Positions 33,952 to 44,215 of a stretch of 64,000 nt of DNA are shown piece after piece. Numbering within the stretch: the first letter of the stretch is position 1; each line of letters begins with the position of its first letter. The notes beneath the pieces are model-generated. The model had not been told where the DNA came from. It saw only the letters and a program-made list of their open reading frames with translations, and searched no databases. Position numbers and translations under genes: made by a program. The DNA comes from Acidimicrobiia bacterium (GTDB lineage Bacteria; Actinomycetota; Acidimicrobiia; IMCC26256; JAOSJL01): positions 2,493,501 to 2,557,500 of the forward strand of contig JAOSJL010000001.1 of NCBI GenBank assembly GCA_027494115.1, read 5' to 3'.

Positions 33952-35746
33952 ATGTCCACCGTGTCCCTCCGAGCTCCGAACACGGACCCGCCGGCGTCCA
34001 CGGGCGCCGACGTACCGTCCGACACCGGGATCCTCACGTCCTGGAGCGACTCCGTGATCGACCCTCGGGATGTCGCGGGGCGCTCGATCGTTCGGCGTAC
34101 CAGCACAGCCGCCGGTGACGCCTACCTCGCCGAGGTCGTCCGTGACCGCGGCCTCGGGCTCTTGGCGACCGCGATCAGGGTCGGAACGCTCGTGGTCGGA
34201 GCGGGGCTGCTCGCACTCGACGTGGCTCCACGGGACGTCGGTGCCGTCGTCGCGGCGACGCTCCTCGTCCTGATCGCCGTCTTCCGCGCGCTGCGGCCGA
34301 TCCGCGTGGAGGGACGACCCCTCGGGATCGTGTCCGTCGGTGTCGAGCTCGCGGCAACGGTTCTGGCGATCGTCATCAGCGGTGGCTGGGACAGCGCCTT
34401 CGTCCTGACCCCCGCGGCCCCCATCATCGTGGCGGGCCTCGGCGCCGGCTACGTGGCCGCGTTCGCCGCTACCACCGTCGCCGTCGGCGGCATCATGGTC
34501 GGCGAGGTCATACAGGGGACGGTCGGCACCCACGCCCGGTCGGGCGCGCAACTCGCGCTGGTCTTCATCACGATCTCGGCAGCGTGCGGATTCGCGCGTC
34601 GTTTGGCACGCGACGTCGAACGCCGCCAGACCCGCCAGCGCTCGGAGCTCCGACGGCTGAGCGAGGTCAATGACCTGCTTCGTGTGCTCCAGGAGCTGAG
34701 CCGGTCGCTTCCGGCGACCCTCGATCTCACCGACGTCCTCGGATCGACCCGGACGCAGATCCGGCGGATCACCGAGTACACGTCTCTCGTCGTCATTCTC
34801 CGCCGGGAAGCGACCTCGGAATGGTCGGTGGAGATGGCCGACGGCACGCGCCTCGGGCGCTCGCTTCCCGACGCCGAACTCCCGGACCCCGCCGCCATCG
34901 CGCTCGCCGAGGATCGCGCCGTGCTGGAGAACGACCTCTTCGTCGCCGGCAAGACGGGGATCTCACCCTCGGCACGCAGCGCGCTCTACATCCCGCTCGC
35001 AGCCCGCGACACGGTCATCGGGCTTCTCGCTCTGGAGCACCGCCGCGCCCGCACCTACGGGGCGGACGAGGTCCGGATCCTGAGTGGTCTGGCGACACCG
35101 GTCGCGCTGGCGATCGACAACGCCGTCATGTTCGCGAGAATCAGGACGCTGGGCGCCGAAGAGGAGCGAGCGCGGATCGCGCGCGAACTCCACGACAACC
35201 TCGCGCAGTCGTTGGCCTATGTCGCGTTCGAGTTGGAGCGGCTGTCAGCCGACGATACGGACGGGCAACTGGAGCATCTCCGCGAGATCGTCCGGAAGTC
35301 AGATCACGGACCTGCGCAACGCCCTGTACGACCTACGCGTGGAAGTCGACGAGCGCCGCAGCCTGCGCGCGGCGCTGAACGACTACGCCACCCACTGGAG
35401 CGGCCGGACGGACGTCGACCTCGAGGTGGAGCTCCCCGACGAGGGGCTCCGGCTCCCACTGCCGATCGAGCGTGAGCTCTTGCGCATCGCCCAGGAAGCT
35501 CTCGCGAACGTGGCGCGGCACTCCGGGGCCGACCACTGTCGACTGCTCTGGCGCCACGACGACGGCCGGACCCACCTCGAGATCAGCGATGACGGGCGCG
35601 GATTTCGCGCGAGCGATTCCCGCGCCGGCCATTTCGGGCTGACCGGCATGGAGGAGCGGGCCGCGGCGATGAAGGCCGGTATCTCGATCTGGAGCGCCCC
35701 GGGCCGCGGCACCCGCATCTCGGTGGATCTGGACGTCCCGGCGTGA
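33952..35746 (+). CDS. NarL-type sensor histidine kinase (membrane N-terminus, GAF-like middle, HisKA_3/HATPase), frame break near 35302
   Basis: EEERARIARELHDNLAQSLAYVAFELERL...REIVRKS | QITDLRNALYDLR...ERELLRIAQEALANVARHSGA...HFGLTGMEERA. Confidence 0.9.
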
Positions 35747-36390
35747 CACGCGTCCTGCTGGCCGACGATCACACGCTCCTGCGCCACGCGCTGCGCGAGG
35801 CACTCGAGTCGGCCGACCTCGAGGTGGTCGCCGAGGCGGCCGACGGCGAGGAGGCGGTTCGCCTGGCCCACGAGACCACCCCGGACGTCGTGGTGATGGA
35901 CGTGACCATGCCCGTGCTCGACGGCGTGGAAGCCACGCGGCGGATCACGACCGAGATGCCGGGAACACGTGTCGCCGTGCTCACCATGCACGGCGAGCAG
36001 CGACTGCTCGCCGAGGCCCTCAGGGCGGGAGCGGTGGCCTTCCTCGGCAAGGACTCGGCCATGAGCGAGGTCGTCGAAGCCGTCCGGGCGGTGGCGGCCG
36101 GCGACATCGTGCTCTCACCCGAGATCGGCGCGTCGATGCTCCGCGAGCTCAAGTCGCCCGAGACTCTCGGCACGTCCGGTGGATCCCCGCTCACCGCACG
36201 CGAGGAGGAAGTCCTCCAGCTCGTGGCCGACGGTCGCTCGACCACCGAGATCAGCGAGGAGCTGTTCATCAGCGCCAAGACCGTCAAGAACCACCTGGCG
36301 TCCGTCTACGCCAAGCTCGACGCCCGCGACCGGACCCAGGCGGTCCTGACGGCGGTGCGCCGGGGGATCATCTCCCTGCACGAGGACTAG
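35743..36390 (+). CDS. NarL/LuxR-family response regulator
   Basis: MTRVLLADDHTLLRHALREAL...VVVMDVTMPVLDGVEATRRI...LTAREEEVLQLVADGRSTTEISEELFISAKTVKNHLASVYAKL; GTGA overlap with kinase. Confidence 0.97.
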   Translation: MTRVLLADDHTLLRHALREALESADLEVVAEAADGEEAVRLAHETTPDVVVMDVTMPVLDGVEATRRITTEMPGTRVAVLTMHGEQRLLAEALRAGAVAFLGKDSAMSEVVEAVRAVAAGDIVLSPEIGASMLRELKSPETLGTSGGSPLTAREEEVLQLVADGRSTTEISEELFISAKTVKNHLASVYAKLDARDRTQAVLTAVRRGIISLHED

Positions 36391-36409
36391 TTATTTCGTC
36401 CTAGTCCTC
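36382..36409 (+). terminator. Perfect 9-bp stem GAGGACTAG-TTATTTCGTC-CTAGTCCTC spanning the response-regulator stop codon
   Basis: Exact inverted repeat; the TAG stop lies in the left arm; terminator, operator or RNA element not distinguishable by eye. Confidence 0.5.
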
Positions 36410-36553
36410 ACCTAGCCCAATATCGGCCACAATGAGTCGCCCGACCCATTCACACCACCACGCACAGTACCGATACTGAAGTCGACACCAGGGACCTCCC
36501 GGTGGACGGACACCCGGGAACCCCCGGTGGAAACAACCAGGAAAGGCATTTCC

Positions 36554-36736
36554 ATGAACCTCTACGTCATGAAGGCGTGGCTCCAGGCCCGTTTCTCCAA
36601 CACCGAGCGTGGTGCGTCGATGATCGAGTACGTGCTCCTCGCCGCGCTCATCGCGGTCGTGGTGATCGGTGTCGTCACGTTGGTCGGTCGTTCGACCAGC
36701 ACGAAGTTCAGCAGCGTCGACAGCGGACTCCAGTAG
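36554..36736 (+). CDS. flp: Flp/Fap-type major pilin
   Basis: NTERG|ASMIEYVLLAALIAVVVIGVVTLVGRS: TadV-type cleavage G^A with Glu at +5 and Tyr at +6. Confidence 0.93.
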   Translation: MNLYVMKAWLQARFSNTERGASMIEYVLLAALIAVVVIGVVTLVGRSTSTKFSSVDSGLQ

Positions 36737-36823
36737 CGACCCGACGGCGGACACGCTTCCGCCGACTCGGGTACACGAGAAGCCGGCGAGGCCGCCGGTC
36801 GGGCGTCGGGACAACTCCCGGCG

Positions 36824-38353
36824 TCACCGATCGGCGGCTTCGCCGCGTTCGTCGGGCTCGCGTTCGTCGGGTTCGCGTTCGTAGACCCTGGCCGTGTCGT
36901 CCTCGTAGGCGAGCGTCCACTGCGGTGACACCTCGAGCACCTGGTTCAGGGCACGCTCGGTCGGCCACACCACGACCTCGATGTCCCGACGGTCCAGAAC
37001 ATCGGACCAGCCCTCGCCGACGTCGCTCACCTCGTTGTAGTCGTCGAAGACCTCGCGGGGGTACATGTCGACCCGGTCGTCCATGTAGACGAGCTGATCC
37101 GGCCACGATCTCCAGATCAGGTAACCCGCCCACGAATCGGTCGTGAAGACGTTGCTCCCGAGGAGTCCTTCCTCGTCGAGGTGGTCCACCGCCTCCACCG
37201 GATAGAACTCCAGGTCGAAGTCGTCCTCCGCTGCCGCGTTCGTCGTGAGAACGACTGCGGCGACGGCCAGGACGCACGCGAAGGCCCAGGCCGGAACAGG
37301 GGCCAGGGGGCTTCGGAGCCGTCTCGGCACGGCCACGGCGCGTGCGGCGATCGGCAGTGTGACGATCGGGGCGACAGCGACGTTGCGTCGTGCCCAGAGG
37401 GCGAGGAGCACGAAGGGAAGGGTCACGAGTAGATCGCGGCGCGACACACGGTGTCGCCCCCGCGCCATCACGACGACCAGGACGGCGAGCCAGAGTCCGA
37501 AGACCATGCCCGCCGGCTCACGGAAATCCGGAGACGCCCACTCGGTGACCTGTCGGAACATGTCGCCTCGGTCCAGGACCCGGAGCGGGAAGAGAGCGAG
37601 CCTGTATCCGAGCGGAGTCACGAACACGACCACACTCGAGATCCCCGCGGCGATGAGCAGCCGTCGATCCTCGCCGTCCCACGGTCGGTGGCCGTCCCAC
37701 CAGTTTCCGACGAAGTGGAGAAGCAGGTAGACGAAGCCCAGGGCGAAACTGCCGTGCGCGTTGACCCAGAGCCAGAAGAGCACCGGGAGGACCACCACGA
37801 CGTGGCGTCGTACCCACGACTCGCGGACCTCCACGATCCAGACGAGCCCGACGAAGGCCACGAGACCGAACGCGAGCGGCCGGACGGTCCAGAGTTCTCT
37901 GATCGTGAGCACCGCGACGAGCGTGAGCCCGGCGGCTCGCCACGTCTCGCCCGCGAATCGGAGCGCCAGCCGGAAGAGCAGCACCATCAAGAGGGCGCCC
38001 GCCACCGCCCCCAGCAGCCGGATCCCCCACGGCCCCACCGTTCGGTCGAGTGCCGCGTACGCAACCTGGACGAGCCAGGACTGGTCCACCCAGGAGGTAC
38101 CGCTCGCCGTGAACGAGTACGGATCGACGCGGGGAATCCCGCCGGAATCGAGAATCAGCTCACCCGTGCGGAGGTGCCACAGGAACGAGTTGTCGAACAG
38201 GCGTTGGAGGCCGAAGCCGAACCCTGCGAGGGCGAAGGTGGCCGTGATGAGCCCGTCGAGGCCCGGTGCCCGACGGGTCGGAGCCGCCGCTTCGAGGGAC
38301 GCTTCGGCGGCGACCGGCTCCGGATCGGCGGAAGAATCCGGGGGTGGGCCCAC
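36824..38353 (-). CDS. Polytopic membrane protein with WHLRTGE...DPYSFTASGTSWVDQSWL motif, glycosyltransferase (GT-C)-like
   Basis: Many TM segments; FLWHLRTGELILDSGGIPRVDPYSFTASGTSWVDQSWLV recurs in a widespread uncharacterised membrane family (from memory). Confidence 0.65.
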   Translation of the reverse strand: MGPPPDSSADPEPVAAEASLEAAAPTRRAPGLDGLITATFALAGFGFGLQRLFDNSFLWHLRTGELILDSGGIPRVDPYSFTASGTSWVDQSWLVQVAYAALDRTVGPWGIRLLGAVAGALLMVLLFRLALRFAGETWRAAGLTLVAVLTIRELWTVRPLAFGLVAFVGLVWIVEVRESWVRRHVVVVLPVLFWLWVNAHGSFALGFVYLLLHFVGNWWDGHRPWDGEDRRLLIAAGISSVVVFVTPLGYRLALFPLRVLDRGDMFRQVTEWASPDFREPAGMVFGLWLAVLVVVMARGRHRVSRRDLLVTLPFVLLALWARRNVAVAPIVTLPIAARAVAVPRRLRSPLAPVPAWAFACVLAVAAVVLTTNAAAEDDFDLEFYPVEAVDHLDEEGLLGSNVFTTDSWAGYLIWRSWPDQLVYMDDRVDMYPREVFDDYNEVSDVGEGWSDVLDRRDIEVVVWPTERALNQVLEVSPQWTLAYEDDTARVYEREPDEREPDERGEAADR

Positions 38354-38362
38354 GCTCGGCGC

Positions 38363-39274
38363 CTAGAGAGCGTCGAGCAGTCGGATCACCGCGGGTCCGA
38401 GGATGACCACGAACACGGCCGGGAAGATGCAGAAGACGAGGGGGAAGAGCATCTTCACCGGAGCCTTCTGAGCCTCCTCCTGGGCGCGGAACCGCCGCAT
38501 CACGCGCATGTCGGCCGCCTGCGAACGCAGAACACGTGCCACCGAGACGCCGAATGTGTCGGCCTGGAGCATCGCCAGGATGAACGTGTGGAGTTCGGGA
38601 ACGTGAGTCCGTTCGTCCATGGCACGAAGAGCGTCCGATCGGGAGGATCCGATGCGTGTCTCTCTCAGCACCCGTCGGAACTCGTCCGAGAGGTCTCCGG
38701 GGATCGCCTTCGTCGTGCGGTCGAGGGCCTGGTCGAAGCCGAGACCGGCCTCGACGCTGATCACCATGAGGTCGAGCAGGTCGGGAAGCCGAATGGCGAG
38801 CTGGTGCTTTCGCTCCTCGACCATCCGGTTCAGGATGGCGTCCGTCGCCATGAAGGACCCGAACCACAACAACCCGACCGCGATCAGACCAAGAAGTCCG
38901 CTGAGCCCGAGCAGCAGGAGCAACAGCGGTGCCCACACGACCACGGACGCCGCGCCGAGGACCTTGTAGATCAGCACTCGGTCGGTGGTCAGCGACGGCG
39001 GATTGCCGGCGTAGAGGAGCTTCTCCTCGATCTGTTCCACGTAGCCCTCGGGCGTGAAGCGGGCACCGAGGCGCGAGATGATCTCCCCGAGGGGACGCGC
39101 CACGCGGTCGGTGAAACCTTCGAGCATCTCGCGGTCGCGCGAGTCCTGGATCTGGTAGCCCTCGAGCTGTTTCAGTGACTCGCGGGCTTCGGCCCGTTCG
39201 GCGACCACCGATCCGACGTAGAGAACGATGAGCAGGATGGCGGCACCGAGCAGGCCGATGGCGAGGAGGAGCAT
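38363..39274 (-). CDS. tadC: Tad pilus assembly protein TadC (type II secretion F domain)
   Basis: IRLPDLLDLMVISVEAGLGFDQALDRTTKAIPGDLSDEFRRVLRETRIGSSRSDALRAMDERT; conserved position. Confidence 0.92.
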   Translation of the reverse strand: MLLLAIGLLGAAILLIVLYVGSVVAERAEARESLKQLEGYQIQDSRDREMLEGFTDRVARPLGEIISRLGARFTPEGYVEQIEEKLLYAGNPPSLTTDRVLIYKVLGAASVVVWAPLLLLLLGLSGLLGLIAVGLLWFGSFMATDAILNRMVEERKHQLAIRLPDLLDLMVISVEAGLGFDQALDRTTKAIPGDLSDEFRRVLRETRIGSSRSDALRAMDERTHVPELHTFILAMLQADTFGVSVARVLRSQAADMRVMRRFRAQEEAQKAPVKMLFPLVFCIFPAVFVVILGPAVIRLLDAL

Positions 39275-39275
39275 C

Positions 39276-40244
39276 TCAGACCTCGATCGTGACGATCTTG
39301 CGCAGCCAGACGAACCCGAAGACCGCGGCGATACTCGCCGCGATCATGGCGGCGATACCCGCGGGTTCCTCGAACAACGCGTCGAGGTAGCCGGGCGAGA
39401 TCACGACGAGTATGCCGGCGAAGGCGAACGGGAAGATCCCGAGCACGATGCCCGACATCCGACCCTCGGCCGTGAGGGTGCGGATCTCCGCGCGCAGGCG
39501 CTCACGCTGGCTCATCGTCTCGGCCACCGTGTCGAGAAGTTCGGCGAGGTTTCCGCCGGCCTCCCGTTGGATCCGAACGGCGAGCACCGTCCACCGGAGG
39601 TCGTCGCTCTCCATTCTCTCGGCGGAGTCCTCGAGCGCGTCCTCCAGGGTGCGGCCGAGTTGCACCTCGTTGAAGACGCGGCGAAGTTCCTCGCCCATCG
39701 GACCCGTTGCGTCGCCGGCGACCGCCTCGAGACCCTGTTGGAACGAGAAACCGGCACGCAGGGAGCCCGCCAGCAGCCCGAGCGTGTCGGGAAGTTCCGC
39801 CTCGAAGCGCTGGAGACGTTGCCGGCGGCGCGACTTGAGGACCGCGACGGGAACGACGGCGCCGACGATCATCGCGATGACGCCGACGATCCATTCGCTG
39901 CTGATGACGAAAGCCAGAAGAGCGAAGACGAGAACGGCCGTGACGTAGAAGAAGATCGCCTCCGCTGCGCGCAACGGGAGATCGGCCTGTTCCAACTCGT
40001 TCTCGACGCGATCGAGCAGGCCGGTCCGTTCGGCCATGCGGCCGGTAGCGTCGACGGCGGACTTCACCACGCCGGTCTCCGCCAGCTGGTATTCCTCGGT
40101 GTCGGGCGAGCGGCCCTCGAGGGCTGCCGACTGGTACTGGGCCAGTTGATCTTCCGCCAAGGACTCGCGCGTGAAGACGAGGACGAGACCGATCGCGAGC
40201 GACACGACGGCGACACCCAGCACAACGGCGATGACGATTTGCAT
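39276..40244 (-). CDS. tadB: Tad pilus assembly protein TadB (type II secretion F domain)
   Basis: FEAELPDTLGLLAGSLRAGFSFQQGLEAVAGDATGPMGEELRRVFNEVQLGRTLEDAL. Confidence 0.93.
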   Translation of the reverse strand: MQIVIAVVLGVAVVSLAIGLVLVFTRESLAEDQLAQYQSAALEGRSPDTEEYQLAETGVVKSAVDATGRMAERTGLLDRVENELEQADLPLRAAEAIFFYVTAVLVFALLAFVISSEWIVGVIAMIVGAVVPVAVLKSRRRQRLQRFEAELPDTLGLLAGSLRAGFSFQQGLEAVAGDATGPMGEELRRVFNEVQLGRTLEDALEDSAERMESDDLRWTVLAVRIQREAGGNLAELLDTVAETMSQRERLRAEIRTLTAEGRMSGIVLGIFPFAFAGILVVISPGYLDALFEEPAGIAAMIAASIAAVFGFVWLRKIVTIEV

Positions 40245-40275
40245 GGCCGGTCCTAAGCTCCCATCGGAGAACCGC

Positions 40276-41641
40276 TCACCGGATCCCGACGACGCGTCGG
40301 CTGAAGGGCTGTTGCGAGAACAGCTCCGGTGAGAGCTCGATGCCCTGGTCGGCCAGCCGCTCACTGAAGTTGGGCCGGATGCCGTTGGTCTTGAGGGTTC
40401 CCGCGAAACGCCCGTTCTCGTCGACACCCTGTGAGTAGTCGTAGAGGTAGATGTCCTGGAGCACGACGACGTCGCCCTCCATCTGGAGCACTTCCGAGAT
40501 GTGGGTGACTCGGCGGGTGCCGTCGCGCAGTCGGGACAGGTGGACGATCAGGTCGAGCGCGGAGGCCATCTGCTCGCGCACCGCTTTCATGGGAAGTTCC
40601 ATCCCTGCCATCAGTGACATGGTCTCGATCCGGGACAGCGTGTCGCGGGGCGAGTTCGAGTGGACGGTCGTCAGGGATCCGTCGTGACCCGTGTTCATCG
40701 CCTGGAGCATGTCGAGCGCCTCGCCGCCACGGGCCTCACCGACGACGATGCGATCGGGACGCATCCGCAGTGCGTTGCGCACGAGGTCGCGGATCGTGAC
40801 CTCTCCCCTGCCTTCGATGTTGGGGGGACGCGATTCCAGTGAACAGACGTGTTCCTGGTGGAGTTGGAGCTCCTTGGCGTCCTCGAGTGTGACGATCCGC
40901 TCCTCTTCGGGAATGAACGACGAGAGCACGTTGAGCAACGTGGTCTTTCCGGTGCCGGTTCCTCCGCTCACGATGACGTTGAGCCGGCCGCGCACGCACA
41001 GCTCGAGGAATTGGGCGGCCTGGGCCGAGAGGGTGCCGAACTTGATGAGGTCGTCGACCTGGTACGGGTCGGCTGCGAAGCGCCGGATCGTGAGGAACGG
41101 CCCTCCGATGGCGAGAGGCGACAGAACGACGTTCACGCGGGAGCCGTCGGGCAGGCGGGCGTCGACCATCGGTGTGGACTCGTCGACGCGGCGGCCGACC
41201 TGGGAGACGATCTTGTCGATGATCCGACGGAGGTGCGGCTCATCGATGAAACGGGCGTCGGTCCGCTTGATCTTCCCCCTCGGCCTCGACGTACACCTCG
41301 TCGTGGCCGTTGACCATGACCTCCGTGAGCGTCGGATCCCGAAGCAACGGCTCGAGCGGCCCGTAGCCCAGCACGTCGTCGGTGATGTCCGCGATGAACT
41401 GGGTCTTCTCGTCGGCCGACAGCGCGGCCTTCTCGAGCGTCAGGGCCGCGTGGACCTGCTCGTGGACCTTACGCTTCAGTTCGAGATCGGAGAGACGATC
41501 GTCGTTGAGAGCCGGCCCCAGTTCCTGGATCACGAACTGGTGGACCTTGAGGCGCATCTCCTCGATCTCCGAGGCGCGGTGCGTCACCGGGGTCTTCTGG
41601 AACTCCTGCCAACGGTTGTACTCAGCCATGATCTGCTCCAT
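40276..41641 (-). CDS. cpaF: CpaF/TadA-family secretion ATPase, frame break near 41275
   Basis: [31 protein letters not shown] | [50 protein letters not shown]...[21 protein letters not shown]. Confidence 0.96.
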
Positions 41642-41682
41642 CGTGAATCCGCTCGGTCACCGGCGGGTCAGTCGCGGGCTGC

Positions 41683-42969
41683 TCAGTCACGATCCTTGCG
41701 CCTCATGCGACGACGCTTCTTCTTGTCGTTCTTCGGGTCGCCCTCACCCTCGCCGTTCGCGGCACCCTCGGGGCCGAGGACAGCCCGGGGTTCGGCTCCC
41801 TCGGCGTAGTAGTCGCCGATCTGGACGAGCGCCTGGGCCGCGCCCGACTTCGGACTGTCGAAGATCACCGGGATACCGCGGTTGACGGCCTGAGGTACCG
41901 CGATGTCGGACGGGACCGGGAACTTGACCTCGAGATCGAGGGCACGCTCGATCTCTTTGACGTCGAGTCGGACCTTGGCGTTGGCGCGGTTGAGCACGAG
42001 CTTGAGCTTCGGGCCCGCCAGCGACAGGAGATCGAGAGTCTGCATCCCGACCTTCAGGTTCTTGATGCTCGGGATGTCCATGCTGGCCACCAACAGGACC
42101 TCGTCGGCAGCCTCGATCGTGGCGAGTACGACATCGTCGAACTGTGGCGGGAGGTCGACGACGACGTAGTCGGACATCTGCTGGAGCAGTGTGAGGATTT
42201 GGATCATCTCAGCGGGGCGGATCTGGTCGGCCGCCGACGGCTCGATCGGAGCGGCCAGCACACGCAGCCCCGACGGCTCGTGGACGACCGAGAGGCTCTC
42301 CATCAGCCCTTCGTCGGCGGTGGTCACCGACGCTGCCGCGTCGATCACGGAGTGTTTCGGGGGGACGCGCAGCATGACCGCCACGTCACCGAACTGGAGA
42401 TCGGCGTCGACGCAGAACACGTTGCCCGACGTCCGCCGTGCGAGGTCGGCGGCGAGGTTCACCGCGATCACGCTCTTGCCCACGCCGCCCTTGGTCGAGA
42501 AGGAGGCGATCAGCTTCCCGTGGGGCCGTGCCGCGTCCCCGGCAGGTGCACGCGCCGCTTCGGCCACCAGTACATCGCCGACTCGGGCGACCGCTTCGGC
42601 CAACTGGGCGTCGTCGGCAAGCGCCACGACGTCACGGACGCCGGAACGCAACGCCGACTGGAGCACGTCAGTGGTCAACTCGTCGACCGCGAGGACCACG
42701 CCTGTGTTCGGACGCGTGCGCGCCAGCCACTGTACGTGGTGCAGTGCTCCGGCATCGTCGAGCCCCGGTCCGAAGACGACCACGGTCGGTCGGTGGTCGG
42801 AGAGGGCCTCGGCCATGGCCTCGACCGCGTCGAACGTCGCGGACGGCGAAGCTCCCGAGAGCTGCACCGACAGACGCATCCGCGCCCCCGGATCAGGGTC
42901 GACGATCGCGACGTCGTAACGAGCGGGTCCGGGCTGCGTGTTCAGTGCGGTGTTCCCTTGGTTCTCCAC
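41683..42969 (-). CDS. cpaE: CpaE/TadZ-like protein: N-terminal receiver-like domain plus MinD/ParA ATPase
   Basis: IASFSTKGGVGKSVIAVNLAADLARR...VCVDADLQFGDVAVML...YVVVDLPPQFDD. Confidence 0.93.
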   Translation of the reverse strand: MENQGNTALNTQPGPARYDVAIVDPDPGARMRLSVQLSGASPSATFDAVEAMAEALSDHRPTVVVFGPGLDDAGALHHVQWLARTRPNTGVVLAVDELTTDVLQSALRSGVRDVVALADDAQLAEAVARVGDVLVAEAARAPAGDAARPHGKLIASFSTKGGVGKSVIAVNLAADLARRTSGNVFCVDADLQFGDVAVMLRVPPKHSVIDAAASVTTADEGLMESLSVVHEPSGLRVLAAPIEPSAADQIRPAEMIQILTLLQQMSDYVVVDLPPQFDDVVLATIEAADEVLLVASMDIPSIKNLKVGMQTLDLLSLAGPKLKLVLNRANAKVRLDVKEIERALDLEVKFPVPSDIAVPQAVNRGIPVIFDSPKSGAAQALVQIGDYYAEGAEPRAVLGPEGAANGEGEGDPKNDKKKRRRMRRKDRD

Positions 42970-43026
42970 GTTGACCTCATCGTCGCGTGGTCGGGTGGTC
43001 TGTAGCTCTCGTCGGCTCTTCGCCGG

Positions 43027-43794
43027 TCACCCGGCGAACAGATTCTCGTTGGTGATTTCCGGCGGCGCGGGCGCGACCTCGAAGTCGGTGGGGGCGAGGC
43101 TGAGGTAGATCTGCCCCCCGCCCAGGCTCGCCTGAGCGAGCTTCAGCGCCTGGGTGGCCGTGCCTTCGAGCGTGAAGACACCCGTGTTGGGGGCCGGGGC
43201 CGGCTCCGCATTGGGGTCACCGGTCAGCTCCTCCGGGAGACCTGTTGAACTGCCCAGTGCCAACACGTTCATGTTCTGGAGCATGAATTGGGTCCCGCCC
43301 TCCAGGAAGACCATGACGTTGACCCGGTCGCCGATCGCCACCAGGCCCGCGACGCCACGCTCGGCGCTCGCTGAAATACTGACGGCTTGGAGCTCGACAC
43401 CCGCCTCGTCGGAGTCGGCCCGCAAGCGGTCCGACAGTGCCCCGCCGCCCGGCGTCACATCTTCGGGAGGTACGAAGTTCGTGGAGGTGATGATCTGACC
43501 TTCGTCGATGTCGACGACCGCGATCGTCTCGGGCGCCAACGAGGTGAGGTCGGTGAGAGCATCAGGGGGAGCTTCCTCGGCAAGAGCCTGACCCTCGCGC
43601 ACCAGTCCGGTGTCGAGGGCCTCCTCAGCCGTCGTGCCTTCCGGGATCGGCTGATCCGCGATCACGACGTCGACGGTGTCGACTTTTTCGGCTGCCCGTT
43701 CATCGGCGCGGTTCAGGTACAAGAACGCGAGCACCGCTGCAACCACACCCAGCGCAATGCCCACCAGCAGCAACACTGTCCGCCTGTTTCCCAC
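43027..43794 (-). CDS. cpaB: CpaB/RcpC-type Flp pilus assembly protein (SAF domain)
   Basis: Single N-terminal TM, VDVVIADQPIPEGTTAEEALDTGLVRE...IDEGQIITSTNFV...VSISASAERGVAGLVAIGDRVNVMV. Confidence 0.92.
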   Translation of the reverse strand: MGNRRTVLLLVGIALGVVAAVLAFLYLNRADERAAEKVDTVDVVIADQPIPEGTTAEEALDTGLVREGQALAEEAPPDALTDLTSLAPETIAVVDIDEGQIITSTNFVPPEDVTPGGGALSDRLRADSDEAGVELQAVSISASAERGVAGLVAIGDRVNVMVFLEGGTQFMLQNMNVLALGSSTGLPEELTGDPNAEPAPAPNTGVFTLEGTATQALKLAQASLGGGQIYLSLAPTDFEVAPAPPEITNENLFAG

Positions 43795-44215
43795 TCTTCA
43801 CTCCAGTCTCATGCGCTGGGCGCGTCGGTCCGGTACCTCCCATGTATCGGTGTGCCGATGGGGAGCGTGAGGATTGTGCACGATTATCTCGGAGGCACAT
43901 CCCGTCCGGGGCCGCCTAGTTTGCCCTGTCTGTCCGCTCGAGGGCAAGGGTTGCGCCGAAACGGCTCCGAGGAACGGGTTTCGCCGGCGGAATCGTGGCC
44001 GGCGAAATCGCACAGGAACCCTTCGACGCCGGGCCCGGCTGCCGATCGGGAGTCCGTGGGACCATCGGCGGGTGCGTCATGTGCGGCCCAAGGGGCACCT
44101 AGACGGAATGTCACGCTGCGTGTATCCTGCGCGGCACGTCCCGAACAGGATGATTTGCCGCCTATCGTGGTGAGCGGGCCGCCGCGAGCCAGATTCGAGC
44201 GGTGGGGAGACTTGG

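Noticed and set aside
43795-43940. Possible c-di-GMP-I (GEMM) riboswitch on the minus strand upstream of cpaB (ACAGGGCAAACTAGG...GGACG...GCCTCCGAG)
   Set aside because: Only short fragments resemble GEMM-I. The GNRA tetraloop, the GACGCAAAGCC core and the second conserved stem are missing. An Infernal run would settle it.
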